Shown: one piece after another, positions 17,154 to 24,769 of the stretch | Layout of the letters: every line of letters starts with the position of its first letter | Position numbering within the stretch: the stretch's first letter is position 1 | Assembly (NCBI GenBank): GCA_905234845.1 | Contig: CAJOIW010000026.1 | Location: forward strand, 21,414-65,222 | Direction of reading: 5' to 3' | Length of the DNA stretch: 43,809 nt | DNA from: an uncultured Prevotella sp. | Lineage (GTDB): Bacteria > Bacteroidota > Bacteroidia > Bacteroidales > Bacteroidaceae | Program-made: the position numbers and the translations under genes | The notes under the pieces: generated by a model | The model's database searches: none | Seen by the model: only the letters and a program-made list of their open reading frames with translations | What the model was told of the DNA's origin: nothing

Positions 17154-17157
17154 TTTT

Positions 17158-17265
17158 TTACTTCAAAATGCCTGCTTCAGCCGCGCCCAACGCACCCAAG
17201 AGCGCCGTGGCAACGGCTATGATGACCTTAACGATCATGCGCCAGTTGGTTTGATTTGTTTTCAT
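17158..17265 (-). CDS. Smalltalk-type 35-aa membrane peptide
   Basis: A 35-codon ORF, MKTNQTNWRMIVKVIIAVAT followed by ALLGALGAAEAGILK. A basic N-terminus and one hydrophobic helix match the Bacteroidetes smalltalk family, normally found next to an HU-type protein, exactly as here (HU stop 35 nt upstream on the same strand). Function unknown. A purine-rich RBS-like AGAGTGAATCGCG precedes the ATG. Confidence 0.75.
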   Translation of the reverse strand: MKTNQTNWRMIVKVIIAVATALLGALGAAEAGILK

Positions 17266-17300
17266 CGCGATTCACTCTTTACTTTTTAGTTTTTACTTCT

Positions 17301-17795
17301 TTACGGCATCACGGGATCGGTGTTGCCGCTGTTACCTCCTGTATTTCCACCAGTTCCAGCACTGGTATCATCGGACTTGTCGACGTTGTAGACATCGAGT
17401 TCGCGGAGCTTGGTTCCGGTAAGAAACGAGAGTGTGCGACTACCGTTGCGGTCTACCTTCACCTCGGGCTGGAAGATGATGTGGAGCCGGCGCACGTTCT
17501 TCTGCGGTGTGAAGTCCTTGGCCGAGTCGGCGGGCGACGTGTTGATGCCGATCTTGAACGAGCCGAAACGGTCGAGCTTCACGCGCATGGAGTTCTGTAG
17601 TTGGGTCTTCATCGTCTCCACGAGTTCGCTGATGACGGCGAGGATGTCGGCACGCTTCACGGTACAGTTGGCCTGCATGATGTCGGCCAGCTCGTCGATG
17701 CCTATCGTACCCTCGTGTACGGCGCGGCCATACCACTTACCTTTGTACTGAGAGTTGTCACGGTTCTCCTGATAGAGTTTGTACTTTACTGCCAT
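17301..17795 (-). CDS. HU-family DNA-binding protein with Gly/Asn/Thr tail
   Basis: 164 aa. The HU fold of the Bacteroidetes long variant is visible (ELADIMQANCTVKRADILAV, VKLDRFGSFKIGI) with the family opening MAVKYKLYQ. The C-terminus (DDTSAGTGGNTGGNSGNTDP) is a flexible tail. It probably binds DNA as a nucleoid-type protein. It is followed by the smalltalk peptide. Its promoter (17991-18021) implies an unusually long leader of about 190 nt. Confidence 0.88.
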   Translation of the reverse strand: MAVKYKLYQENRDNSQYKGKWYGRAVHEGTIGIDELADIMQANCTVKRADILAVISELVETMKTQLQNSMRVKLDRFGSFKIGINTSPADSAKDFTPQKNVRRLHIIFQPEVKVDRNGSRTLSFLTGTKLRELDVYNVDKSDDTSAGTGGNTGGNSGNTDPVMP

Positions 17796-17984
17796 AGTTG
17801 TGTTTTCCTTTCTTTAATTTTTAATTGATTGATTACTAAGATTATTTAACGCTTGTCTCCACCTCCACGCGGTGAGGTCGGACTGATTGTCGTGTCGGGC
17901 GACGGCGAGCCGTTCAGCGTTTGCCGGCGTTGTCGCTGAATGCGTTGCTCCGTTTGAGCCAGACCGCCTGCTGTGTGGGTTTCG
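17796..17984 (-). other. Long 5' leader of the HU-smalltalk operon
   Basis: About 190 nt between the -7 motif and the HU ATG. The distal half is GC-rich and could fold; the proximal half is AT-rich with an RBS-like AAAGAAAGGAAA. I see no known riboswitch. A 65-codon ORF runs through it but has no support. Confidence 0.4.
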
Positions 17985-17990
17985 ACGATG

Positions 17991-18021
17991 CAAAGGTACA
18001 ACATTTCTCACCCGTTGTCAA
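17991..18021 (-). promoter_or_regulatory. -33/-7 promoter of the HU gene
   Basis: Minus strand: TTG at 18021-18019, 20-bp spacer, TACCTTTG at 17998-17991. Confidence 0.7.
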
Positions 18022-18114
18022 GACCTGATATGTATAGAAATGTGTATAGTATGTTTGATAGTTTTATTTAACAGAAAAATCCGCCGATTGAAATGCTGCT
18101 TCCACACACCTGCC

Positions 18115-18122
18115 TATCTTTG
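18115..18122 (+). promoter_or_regulatory. -7 promoter motif for the RteC-like/M15A pair
   Basis: TATCTTTG, matching TAnnTTTG, about 90 nt before the ATG at 18214. It is divergent from the HU promoter. Confidence 0.6.
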
Positions 18123-18213
18123 CCGACGAGAATCCATCTGAGTCCTTAGCATCAGAGGTTTCTGCGATAACACAACTAACTCTTAATGTTTAATGTCTAA
18201 AAAGTAACACACA

Positions 18214-18651
18214 ATGGAAATGAAAAACACAACCAGCTGCTTCCTCGCAGCACCGACGCAACGCGTTACCCGCGAACAGATTTCCGAGAGCCGCCTGCGA
18301 CTGGAGCAGGAGTTCCTGCAACTGATCCACGCCGAGACTCCACTCCTATGGAAAGGCTCTGTGACCGATTTGATGGAACTGGTCTATCTCGTCTACGTCA
18401 ACGGCAACTTTCGCGATGCTGACGGCTATCCGCTGAGCATGGCGGAGCTGACCCGACGCGCATGCACAGCACTCTGCATGCCTGTACCCGACAATCCCTA
18501 TGCACTGGCTGCACGCGCCATGAACCGCAAAGGACTGAAGCGGCAGCCATTGCTCGACCGTTACGCTTGGCTCTATTGCGTGGCAGGCGTTGAGCACCCG
18601 CTGGAACGTATCATCAAACATGTCGGCACGGCAGAAAGGAGGGAGGCATGA
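18214..18651 (+). CDS. RteC C-terminal-like protein of unknown function
   Basis: 145 aa. The segment LMELVYLVYVNGNFRDADGY and the following ELTRRACTAL resemble the C-terminal domain of RteC, a regulator known from Bacteroides conjugative transposons, but the N-terminal part of RteC is absent. Resemblance was judged by eye only. Its stop overlaps the start of the M15A gene (ATGA), so translation is coupled, and it faces the HU-smalltalk pair. A regulator of that module is possible; no DNA-binding motif is certain. Confidence 0.5.
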   Translation: MEMKNTTSCFLAAPTQRVTREQISESRLRLEQEFLQLIHAETPLLWKGSVTDLMELVYLVYVNGNFRDADGYPLSMAELTRRACTALCMPVPDNPYALAARAMNRKGLKRQPLLDRYAWLYCVAGVEHPLERIIKHVGTAERREA

Positions 18652-19094
18652 GCACCATCGACATTTCCCTGAGGCTGAGCGAGCACTTCCGCCTCAGCGA
18701 GTTCATCGACTCGGGCACTGCCCGACGCCTGCACATCGACAACACTCCCGAGCCCGTCCACGTGGAGCGGCTGCGACAACTCTGCCAGCATGTGCTCGAA
18801 CCGCTGCGCTGCCGTTTCGGGGTTATCCGTGTCACCAGCGGCTACCGTTGTCCGCTACTAAACGAGGCTGTCGGTGGGGTCGACAAGTCACAACACCTGT
18901 TGGGCGAGGCCGCCGACCTGCACATCGCCAACATGGAGGTGGGACGCAAGATGTTCGACTTCATCCGTCGCGAGACACCTTTCGACCAGTTGCTCTTCGA
19001 GCACCGGCTCAAGAACGGCTGCTGCTGGCTGCACGTGAGCCACCGCAGCGACCGTGGCCCCAACCGCCACGATGCCCGCAACCTGTACGTATGA
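18648..19094 (+). CDS. M15A-type D-Ala-D-Ala carboxypeptidase-like metallohydrolase
   Basis: 148 aa. Zinc-binding motif SQHLLGEAADLH (HxxxxxxD type) plus the C-terminal CWLHVSH His match peptidase M15A; RVTSGYRCPLLNEAVGG is the preceding conserved loop. It would cleave peptidoglycan peptides. No signal peptide is visible, as in phage-type and tailocin-type members. It overlaps the preceding gene by 4 nt. Together with the HU/smalltalk genes it forms a module common in Bacteroidetes, in which an amidase often occupies this place. Confidence 0.88.
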   Translation: MSTIDISLRLSEHFRLSEFIDSGTARRLHIDNTPEPVHVERLRQLCQHVLEPLRCRFGVIRVTSGYRCPLLNEAVGGVDKSQHLLGEAADLHIANMEVGRKMFDFIRRETPFDQLLFEHRLKNGCCWLHVSHRSDRGPNRHDARNLYV

Positions 19095-19118
19095 AAAAGT
19101 ATTGATGCGAAAACGTCC

Positions 19119-19364
19119 GCGCCCATGTCTTTGCTATAGTCTCTGCAAAGGCATGGGCGCAAATGTGAAACCCAAAAGGTCTGACAGACCACAGACAGGG
19201 GCGCCAATGTGAAGCCCAAAAGGGCTGACAGACTACTGGCATGGGCGCCAATGCGAAGCCCGAAGGGCTGACAGACCACAGGCAGGTGGTGGAGTGCGAA
19301 GCACGGAACCCCTGTTGACGGCAACGGAAAAACCATAACCCCGAAGGGGTGACAGACCATAGAC
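19119..19364 (+). repeat. REP array, left side of RAYT transposase
   Basis: A hairpin (GCGCCCATG at 19119-19127 with CATGGGCGC at 19152-19160) is followed by three degenerate 40-47 bp units (about 19151-19197, 19198-19237, 19238-19280), each holding a GAAGCCC...GGGCTGACAGAC-type stem. Then come a GTGCGAAGCAC hairpin and a CCCCGAAGGGG hairpin (about 19340-19350) with GTGACAGACCATAGAC. The best hairpins close on a C-GAA-G loop. Segment 19255-19314 is repeated inverted at 19945-20004 with one mismatch. Confidence 0.88.
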
Positions 19365-19393
19365 TAAACGTGCCCCCTGCGCATCAAGTCTTC

Positions 19394-19852
19394 CTATCTA
19401 TCTCCTAATGCATACTGTTCATCGTATTGTATGCCATACGCCTCCAAAAACAAACGATATTCCTCTTCGAACGATTGTTTCTTATGATGTTCCTCTTGCC
19501 CACGAATATAACTGACCGTCTTATCCGACAACGACGCACTGACGGAAAACGCACCATATCCTTCCTGCCATGCAAATTGCGCATAATTATCGCTCAAGTT
19601 CTTAATCCACTTGCTGCTGTTAGCCTTGATGGCACGGACAAAGTCAGCTAATGACATCGTCTTCGGCAGCGATGTAAGAATATGTACATGATCGGGGCGT
19701 CCACCCACTTCAACGGGCAGCCCACCTATACCCTTGATAATACCACCAATGTAAGCGAAAATGTGGGAGAGGTCTTCCTCTCGCATCCGCGTCCCTGTAT
19801 TCTTGACGTGGAATATTAGATGCACGTCTATTTTTACCAGTGTACTTGCCAT
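19394..19852 (-). CDS. IS200/IS605-type Y1 transposase (RAYT-like)
   Basis: 152 aa, Y1 HUH transposase size. HUH motif in GRPDHVHILTSLP; candidate nucleophile Tyr in VSYIRGQEEHHKK; the WIKNLSDNYAQFAWQEGYGA segment is typical of the family. Y1 enzymes cut and join single-stranded DNA by recognising hairpins. The gene is intact and flanked on both sides by inverted arrays of REP hairpins, which fits a REP-associated tyrosine transposase (RAYT) more than a simple IS200. No promoter is evident; expression may be low. Confidence 0.9.
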   Translation of the reverse strand: MASTLVKIDVHLIFHVKNTGTRMREEDLSHIFAYIGGIIKGIGGLPVEVGGRPDHVHILTSLPKTMSLADFVRAIKANSSKWIKNLSDNYAQFAWQEGYGAFSVSASLSDKTVSYIRGQEEHHKKQSFEEEYRLFLEAYGIQYDEQYALGDR

Positions 19853-19887
19853 ATTGTTATTGTTTTGTCATGCAGGGATTCCATGCC

Positions 19888-20060
19888 CTGCCTATGATCT
19901 GTCACCCCTTCGGGGTTATTATGATATGTGATGTTTACGCCTTGCAGGGGTTCCGTGCTTCGCACTCCACCACCTGCCTGTAGTCTGTCAGCCCTTCGGG
20001 CTTCACTTTTGCGACCATACCTGTATTCTTCTCAGCACTTCGAGCTTCACGCTCCCTCTC
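19888..20060 (-). repeat. REP array, right side of RAYT transposase
   Basis: Inverted counterparts of the left array: CTGTCACCCCTTCGGGGTTAT (near 19899-19918), a 60-bp block at 19945-20004 matching 19255-19314 inverted with one mismatch, and a degenerate unit AGCACTTCGAGCTTC (20034-20048). In this orientation the hairpins read as CTTCG loops, so RNA copies would carry UUCG-like tetraloops. Confidence 0.85.
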
Positions 20061-20115
20061 CTTCGGGGAGGGCTGGGGAGGGGTTGCGGGATGGGATTGG
20101 GGAGGGGTTGCGGGG
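20054..20115. repeat. C/G-rich dispersed repeat
   Basis: CTCCCTCTCCTTCGGGGAGGG hairpin followed by two GGGGAGGGGTTGCGGG units up to the hemolysin III stop codon. It shares the CCCTCCC/GGGAGGG core with repeats near 9,260, 14,580 and 24,725. Confidence 0.65.
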
Positions 20116-20766
20116 TTATAGATACTGCATGAGCACGTCCCAGACGGCAATGATATGGCAGACAGAGCCGAGGAGGACAAAGAAATGGAACACGGTATGC
20201 ATGTAACGGTGGTGGTGAAGCGAATAGAAGAGCGCACCCGTGATGTAACAGACACCCTCGGCCACAATCCACACGACGGCAGCCGTCGACACCGAGGCTA
20301 TCAGAGGCTTGAACGCCACAAGCACCGACAGCCCCATCAGACAGAAGCAGGCAGTCTCCAAATGGCTATGGTCTTTCAGCTTGACGAACGACGCGATGGT
20401 GCCGGCGATGGCCGCCGTCCAGATGAACGCGAACAGCGCCCACCCCCATGCGCCCGCGCCACGCAGGGCAATGAGCGTGATGGGCGAGTAAGAGCCTGCG
20501 ATGTGCCAGTAGATGGCGGCATGGTCCCACCGTCGCAGCCGTGCCTTCCAACGCGACTCCGAAGGCAGCGCATGGTAGACCGTCGAGGCAATATACGAGC
20601 AGAGCATCCCAAACAGGTAGAGGCTCACCCCGACGGTGGCCCAGCTGTCGGCCTTGCGCACACACCAGAAGACGAACACCGCCCCTACGGCCAAGCCTAC
20701 GGCGATGCCTGCGGCATGACTCCATGAGTTCCACAACTCTTCCTTACGGCTGAAAAACCTCTTCAT
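20116..20766 (-). CDS. Hemolysin III / PAQR-family membrane protein
   Basis: 216 aa from MKRFFSRKEELWN. A further upstream ATG (20793) would lie above the promoter. Seven hydrophobic segments. PAQR/HlyIII motifs: NSWSHAAG near the N-terminus, SSTVYHAL-type motif read here as ASTVYHALPSE, WDHAAIYWHIAGSYSP, and a C-terminal HTVFHFFVLLGSVCH. These His, Asp and Ser residues form the putative metal site of the CREST superfamily. An integral inner-membrane protein, possibly a hydrolase; biological role unknown. Confidence 0.88.
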   Translation of the reverse strand: MKRFFSRKEELWNSWSHAAGIAVGLAVGAVFVFWCVRKADSWATVGVSLYLFGMLCSYIASTVYHALPSESRWKARLRRWDHAAIYWHIAGSYSPITLIALRGAGAWGWALFAFIWTAAIAGTIASFVKLKDHSHLETACFCLMGLSVLVAFKPLIASVSTAAVVWIVAEGVCYITGALFYSLHHHRYMHTVFHFFVLLGSVCHIIAVWDVLMQYL

Positions 20767-20770
20767 GCTG

Positions 20771-20778
20771 CAAAGATA
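20771..20778 (-). promoter_or_regulatory. -7 motif giving a near-leaderless hemolysin III mRNA
   Basis: Minus strand TATCTTTG ends only 4 nt before the ATG at 20766, so transcription would start at or next to the start codon. Confidence 0.6.
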
Positions 20779-20984
20779 CAATTTTTCCTCCACAGCGTCT
20801 CATTTTTTCGCCACGAATTTCACAGACAAAACGATTTTTTTCTTGTTCGCTTATTGTTAAGAAATGAAAAATAATCTTAAATCTGAGATTTCCCTATTTT
20901 GCTGATTTTCGCCTTTCGAGATAAAAACCATCCTTTCCACGAAAAAATCAGCCAAAAAGTTGCTTTTTCCTAACTCGCTGAGAA

Positions 20985-21180
20985 TAAGCCGCATAGGTCT
21001 TATGTGATTTATAAGTACCAATAAGGCTTTCGCCGAAAGCTATATGTCTCGCTTCTGAAAGCTTAACTTTCACCTTCCGAAAGACGGTCTTTCGGAGTGC
21101 AAAAGACGGTCTTTCGCAACATGAGACATATATCTTTCGGAAACAACGACCACGAATTTCACAAATCAAACGAATCAAAA
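20985..21180 (-). repeat. Dispersed palindromic repeat, copy B (inverted)
   Basis: Inverted homologue of 9590-9785. Outer arms 21033-21051 and 21123-21140 are complementary with two mismatches. Inside are two GACGGTCTTTCG palindromes (about 21078-21095 and 21102-21116; copy A has one) and GAAAGCTTAACTTTC. The CGACCACGAATT box lies at 21147-21180. Confidence 0.8.
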
Positions 21181-21379
21181 GAGGAGCAAAAACGTGTTTT
21201 CCTAACTTTTCAGAGCAGTTTTTACCACCGAGAAATGTTAATTTTTTTCTTCAGATTTAATATTCCATAACATTTTTGGTCATGAGTTTCTTTCATTTCC
21301 CCCATCACAAAACAATCCGCTCAAAACACGAAAAAAGCATTTTTTTCATAAAATAAGGTGGAGTTTCAATTATTTTTCT

Positions 21380-21387
21380 TAACTTTG
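21380..21387 (+). promoter_or_regulatory. -7 promoter motif for the 1060-aa surface protein
   Basis: TAACTTTG, matching TAnnTTTG; leader about 130 nt to the ATG at 21523. Confidence 0.6.
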
Positions 21388-21522
21388 CCCCCGAAATAAC
21401 CGGCAACGGACTTCAAAAACTCTGGAGGAATAGTCTGTGCAATGGTCGGCTGATTCAACAAAAAAAACTCATATTCAACTATAATATCTAAAAACTTAAT
21501 ACCAATCTAACTGTAAAAAAAA

Positions 21523-24500
21523 ATGAACATGAAAAAAGTTTTAATGGGTTTTGCAGCCCTGCTGCTCACCCTAACCGCGCAGGCACAGACCTCGCCCTAT
21601 CAGGGCACAACCGTGCAGGCCGGAACAGAATTCTACCTCTACAACGTAGAGAGTGGTTACTTCCTACAGGAAAACGAGCGTAAGAACGGCGACTGGAACA
21701 CCCGTGGTATGCTCGACAAGTGGGGTTTCGACGTGGAGCTGAAAGCCAACAGTGGTGGCTGGCAAATCAACCCGAAATTCGCCCACAACGAGAGTGTGAA
21801 CGGCGGCAACCAGTATCTTGACACTGGCGATGCTGTGACCGTATGGACCTTCGAGCCCGTTGATGTGGACGGTGTGAGCAATGCCTATCGCATCAAGAGC
21901 AACGGGGAATTCCTGCACGCAACTCCTTCGCCCGACTACTACATCATCCGCAACACCGTTGAGGAGCGTCACACGTGGCAGATTCTTACCCGTCAGGCCC
22001 GTCTCGACTACATGGCTACCGCCACGGAAACCGATCCGCGCGATGCCACATGGATGATTCGTGCCAACGACTTCGCAAACGAGGACACCCGTAAAACCGC
22101 CTACTGGTCTTTCGCCGGTTCCAGCAATGTGGCTTGGAATAGTGGTCGCTGGGGTGGCGACAACATGATCAACAGTGTATTCGAATCGTGGGGACTCACC
22201 AACATGACCCTGACGCAGACCATCAACAACGTGCCCAATGGTAAGTATGTCCTCTCGGCACGCGCCTGCTATAGCCCCACCCCTGGCGATGGAACAAATA
22301 CGAATGACCTGAACGCCTACAACGCCGGAACACTACCCAACTACGGATGGCTCGTCGCCAACGACGAGCAAGTGAACCTGCCATCTATCTACTCATGGAC
22401 GGGTACTGGTGCACAGGCACACTTCCACTCGAAGAACCTTGACGGCACTTACATCATTGACGGTGTGAATCAGTTTGCCTACACCGTGGCTAACGACGAT
22501 AATGCCTTCTACGTAGAAGTTCCCGTAACTGTAATTGATGGCATTCTGAACATCGGTGTGAAGGTAGAAGGTGCCAGCGGTAACGCATGGGTGCTGGCCG
22601 ACAAGTTCCGTCTGAGCTACCTCGGTCCAGTACAGGTTGATCTCTCGGAGTACCTCGATGCACTGAACAATGCTATTACTGAGGCTGAGGCATTCCACGG
22701 CAACACCACCGATATTCTCCAGAGCAATTTCAACACCGCTCTGAGTGAGGCTATTGCTGCCAGAACCTCTACCGACTCGGATGAGCTGATTGCCAAGACC
22801 TCTGCCCTAAAGCAAGCCCTCGCTGCCGCTAAGGCTATCGACGACACCAACATGGAGCAGACCATCCCGCTGGCACAGGCTGATGGCATCGACACCAGCG
22901 CAGCCGAAGAATTCGTTGTCAACGGCACCGACCCTGCTGAATACAGCAGCACCCTCGAGGCTCTGCGCAACGAGCGCCGCTTCCTCCACATGGAAACCTT
23001 CGATGCTCAGTTTGCAGGCAATGCGCCCGAAGCCGGAAAGTCATACTATTTCTACAACGTCGGTAAGAAGATGTTCTTCCAGCATGGCTCATGGTGGGGC
23101 ACCCACTCTGCTGTAGGTATGCCGGGTCTGCTCGTCACCCTCGAAGGCAATGGCGACGGATACGTATTCCACAACCTCACGCTCACCAGCGGTGGCAAGT
23201 ACACCAATCCCGATGGTTTTGTCGACACCGGCGACCAGCATGTATGGAAGTTCAAACCCGTTGCAGGCAAGGACGGTGTCTACAACATCGTACACCAGAG
23301 CGACGAGAACCGTGGTATGGCATTCAGCCCCAACACATGGCTCGACGATTCCGGAGCTACACGTTTCAACACTGTCGACTGCTGGTGGGCCGACCTCAAC
23401 GCCGAGGTTGCACAGTGGATTCTCGTCAGCAAGGCCGACCGCGACGCACTGCTCGAAACCGCAACAGCAAACAACCCTGTTGACGCTTCTTACTACATCA
23501 AGGGCGCCAGCGCCACAAAATGGGAGACCGACCTCTGGCAAGGTATCTCACGCTGGGGCGACCAGTATCCCGACTTTGCTCTGGAGAACTGGAACGGTGG
23601 TGACAAGACCAATGGCTATCAGGTGCTCACAGGTCTGAAGCCTGGAAAATATCGCGTATCCGTACAGGGCTACTACCGCGACGGCAACTTCGACAATCAG
23701 GTGACTAACGCAGCAAGCCCCGTATCCTACGCACGTCTGTATGCCTACACTGGCGACTACAATGAGAACTATTCGGCTGCTGCCGACGCAACAGCAGTAT
23801 TGCTGCCCAACATCTTGACCGAGGTTAATAAGGCTCCAGGTCTGGGACGTACCAGCGATGCAGGTGAGATGCCCGACAGCCCAGGACAAGCTACTGAGTG
23901 GTTCGAGCTGGGTCTCTATTCAGGCAACCAGCTTGACATTGAAGTAGGAGAAGACGGTAAACTCGTCATTGGTGTGATGAAAGAGCGTGAGAATGCTCCT
24001 GCCGGCGACTGGGTAGTCGTCGACAACTTCCGCCTCATTTGCCTCGGCACCGACCTCATCCTCGATGAGACTAAGAGCGACAACACCGATAAGATTACCG
24101 CTACTGGCGGAGCAGTGAAGACCGTGCGTCTGATTCGTCCGCTCAAGAAGGACACTTGGAACACGATCTGCCTGCCGTTCCAGATGCTGGCCAGCGAGAT
24201 TGCACAAGTCTTCGGCGACGGCACACAGGTGGCACAGCTGAAAGCGCTCGAAGGCGAGAACTTCTCGTTTGAGACTGTTGATGACATTGCTACTGGCGTG
24301 GCTTATCTGATCAAACCGACCGCCGACGCTCCCGCATCTTATGTCTTCGCTGACAAGATTAGTGCTCCGGTCCTTTACGCCGACGAATACTTCACTGGCG
24401 CGTATGACCCGCAGAACGTTGCCGTAGGCGACAAGCTCGTTGCCGAGGGCAACAAGCTGCAGACCATCACCGCAACCGGACAGATCAGGGGCTTCCGTGC

Positions 24501-24705
24501 CTTCTTCCCCGCACAGACCAACGGTAATGCTAAGACCTTCACCATCGACGGTGAGTCGACTGGCATCATCGGCATCGACGGCGACATCATCGAGACTGCA
24601 GGCCAGAAGGTTTACACCGTCAACGGCCAGTACCTCGGCACAGGCGTGAAAGCTCTCCGCAAGGGTGTCTATGTCATCGGTGGCAAAAAGGTTGTGGTGA
24701 AATAA
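21523..24705 (+). CDS. Large secreted surface protein with internal duplication
   Basis: 1060 aa. Signal peptide MNMKKVLMGFAALLLTLTAQ. Two homologous halves: residues about 33-365 (TEFYLYNVESGYFLQEN, YLDTGDAVTVWTFEPV, RLDYMATATETDPRDATW) and about 505-850 (KSYYFYNVGKKMFFQHG, FVDTGDQHVWKFKPV, RDALLETATANNPVDASY). Each half has a beta-trefoil-like part then a beta-sandwich-like part (NNVPNGKYVLSARACY; LKPGKYRVSVQGYY). A helical FIVAR-like linker (about 370-450) joins them. The C-terminus VYTVNGQYLGTGVKALRKGV and the final YVIGGKKVVVK resemble a type IX secretion sorting tail. I infer a glycan- or host-binding surface protein; no catalytic domain is seen. Confidence 0.75.
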   Translation: MNMKKVLMGFAALLLTLTAQAQTSPYQGTTVQAGTEFYLYNVESGYFLQENERKNGDWNTRGMLDKWGFDVELKANSGGWQINPKFAHNESVNGGNQYLDTGDAVTVWTFEPVDVDGVSNAYRIKSNGEFLHATPSPDYYIIRNTVEERHTWQILTRQARLDYMATATETDPRDATWMIRANDFANEDTRKTAYWSFAGSSNVAWNSGRWGGDNMINSVFESWGLTNMTLTQTINNVPNGKYVLSARACYSPTPGDGTNTNDLNAYNAGTLPNYGWLVANDEQVNLPSIYSWTGTGAQAHFHSKNLDGTYIIDGVNQFAYTVANDDNAFYVEVPVTVIDGILNIGVKVEGASGNAWVLADKFRLSYLGPVQVDLSEYLDALNNAITEAEAFHGNTTDILQSNFNTALSEAIAARTSTDSDELIAKTSALKQALAAAKAIDDTNMEQTIPLAQADGIDTSAAEEFVVNGTDPAEYSSTLEALRNERRFLHMETFDAQFAGNAPEAGKSYYFYNVGKKMFFQHGSWWGTHSAVGMPGLLVTLEGNGDGYVFHNLTLTSGGKYTNPDGFVDTGDQHVWKFKPVAGKDGVYNIVHQSDENRGMAFSPNTWLDDSGATRFNTVDCWWADLNAEVAQWILVSKADRDALLETATANNPVDASYYIKGASATKWETDLWQGISRWGDQYPDFALENWNGGDKTNGYQVLTGLKPGKYRVSVQGYYRDGNFDNQVTNAASPVSYARLYAYTGDYNENYSAAADATAVLLPNILTEVNKAPGLGRTSDAGEMPDSPGQATEWFELGLYSGNQLDIEVGEDGKLVIGVMKERENAPAGDWVVVDNFRLICLGTDLILDETKSDNTDKITATGGAVKTVRLIRPLKKDTWNTICLPFQMLASEIAQVFGDGTQVAQLKALEGENFSFETVDDIATGVAYLIKPTADAPASYVFADKISAPVLYADEYFTGAYDPQNVAVGDKLVAEGNKLQTITATGQIRGFRAFFPAQTNGNAKTFTIDGESTGIIGIDGDIIETAGQKVYTVNGQYLGTGVKALRKGVYVIGGKKVVVK

Positions 24706-24712
24706 GAAACCC

Positions 24713-24744
24713 ACCCCCGCCCCCTCCCCAAGGGAGGGGCGGTT
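24713..24744 (+). terminator. C-rich hairpin downstream of the surface protein
   Basis: CCCCTCCC (24721-24728) pairs with GGGAGGGG (24732-24739), loop CAA, with CCGCC/GGCGG flanks. There is no T-run, so it is either a weak terminator/attenuator before the 66-aa gene or simply a copy of the dispersed C-rich repeat. Confidence 0.5.
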
Positions 24745-24769
24745 TAACTGTTTAATAGAATATAAGATT

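Larger units (their letters stand above)
20779..21522. other. 740-bp intergenic region with repeat copy B and a promoter
   Basis: AT-rich and without a credible gene. It contains the inverted palindromic repeat (20985-21180), a partial CCACGAATTTCACA box near 20,812, and the promoter and roughly 130-nt leader of the 1060-aa surface protein. A 76-codon minus ORF is the repeat translation. Confidence 0.65.

Noticed and set aside
19151..19280. Repeats with regular spacing suggesting a CRISPR array
   Set aside because: Units are degenerate, have no unique spacers, no cas genes are near, and they mirror the array on the other side of the RAYT transposase.
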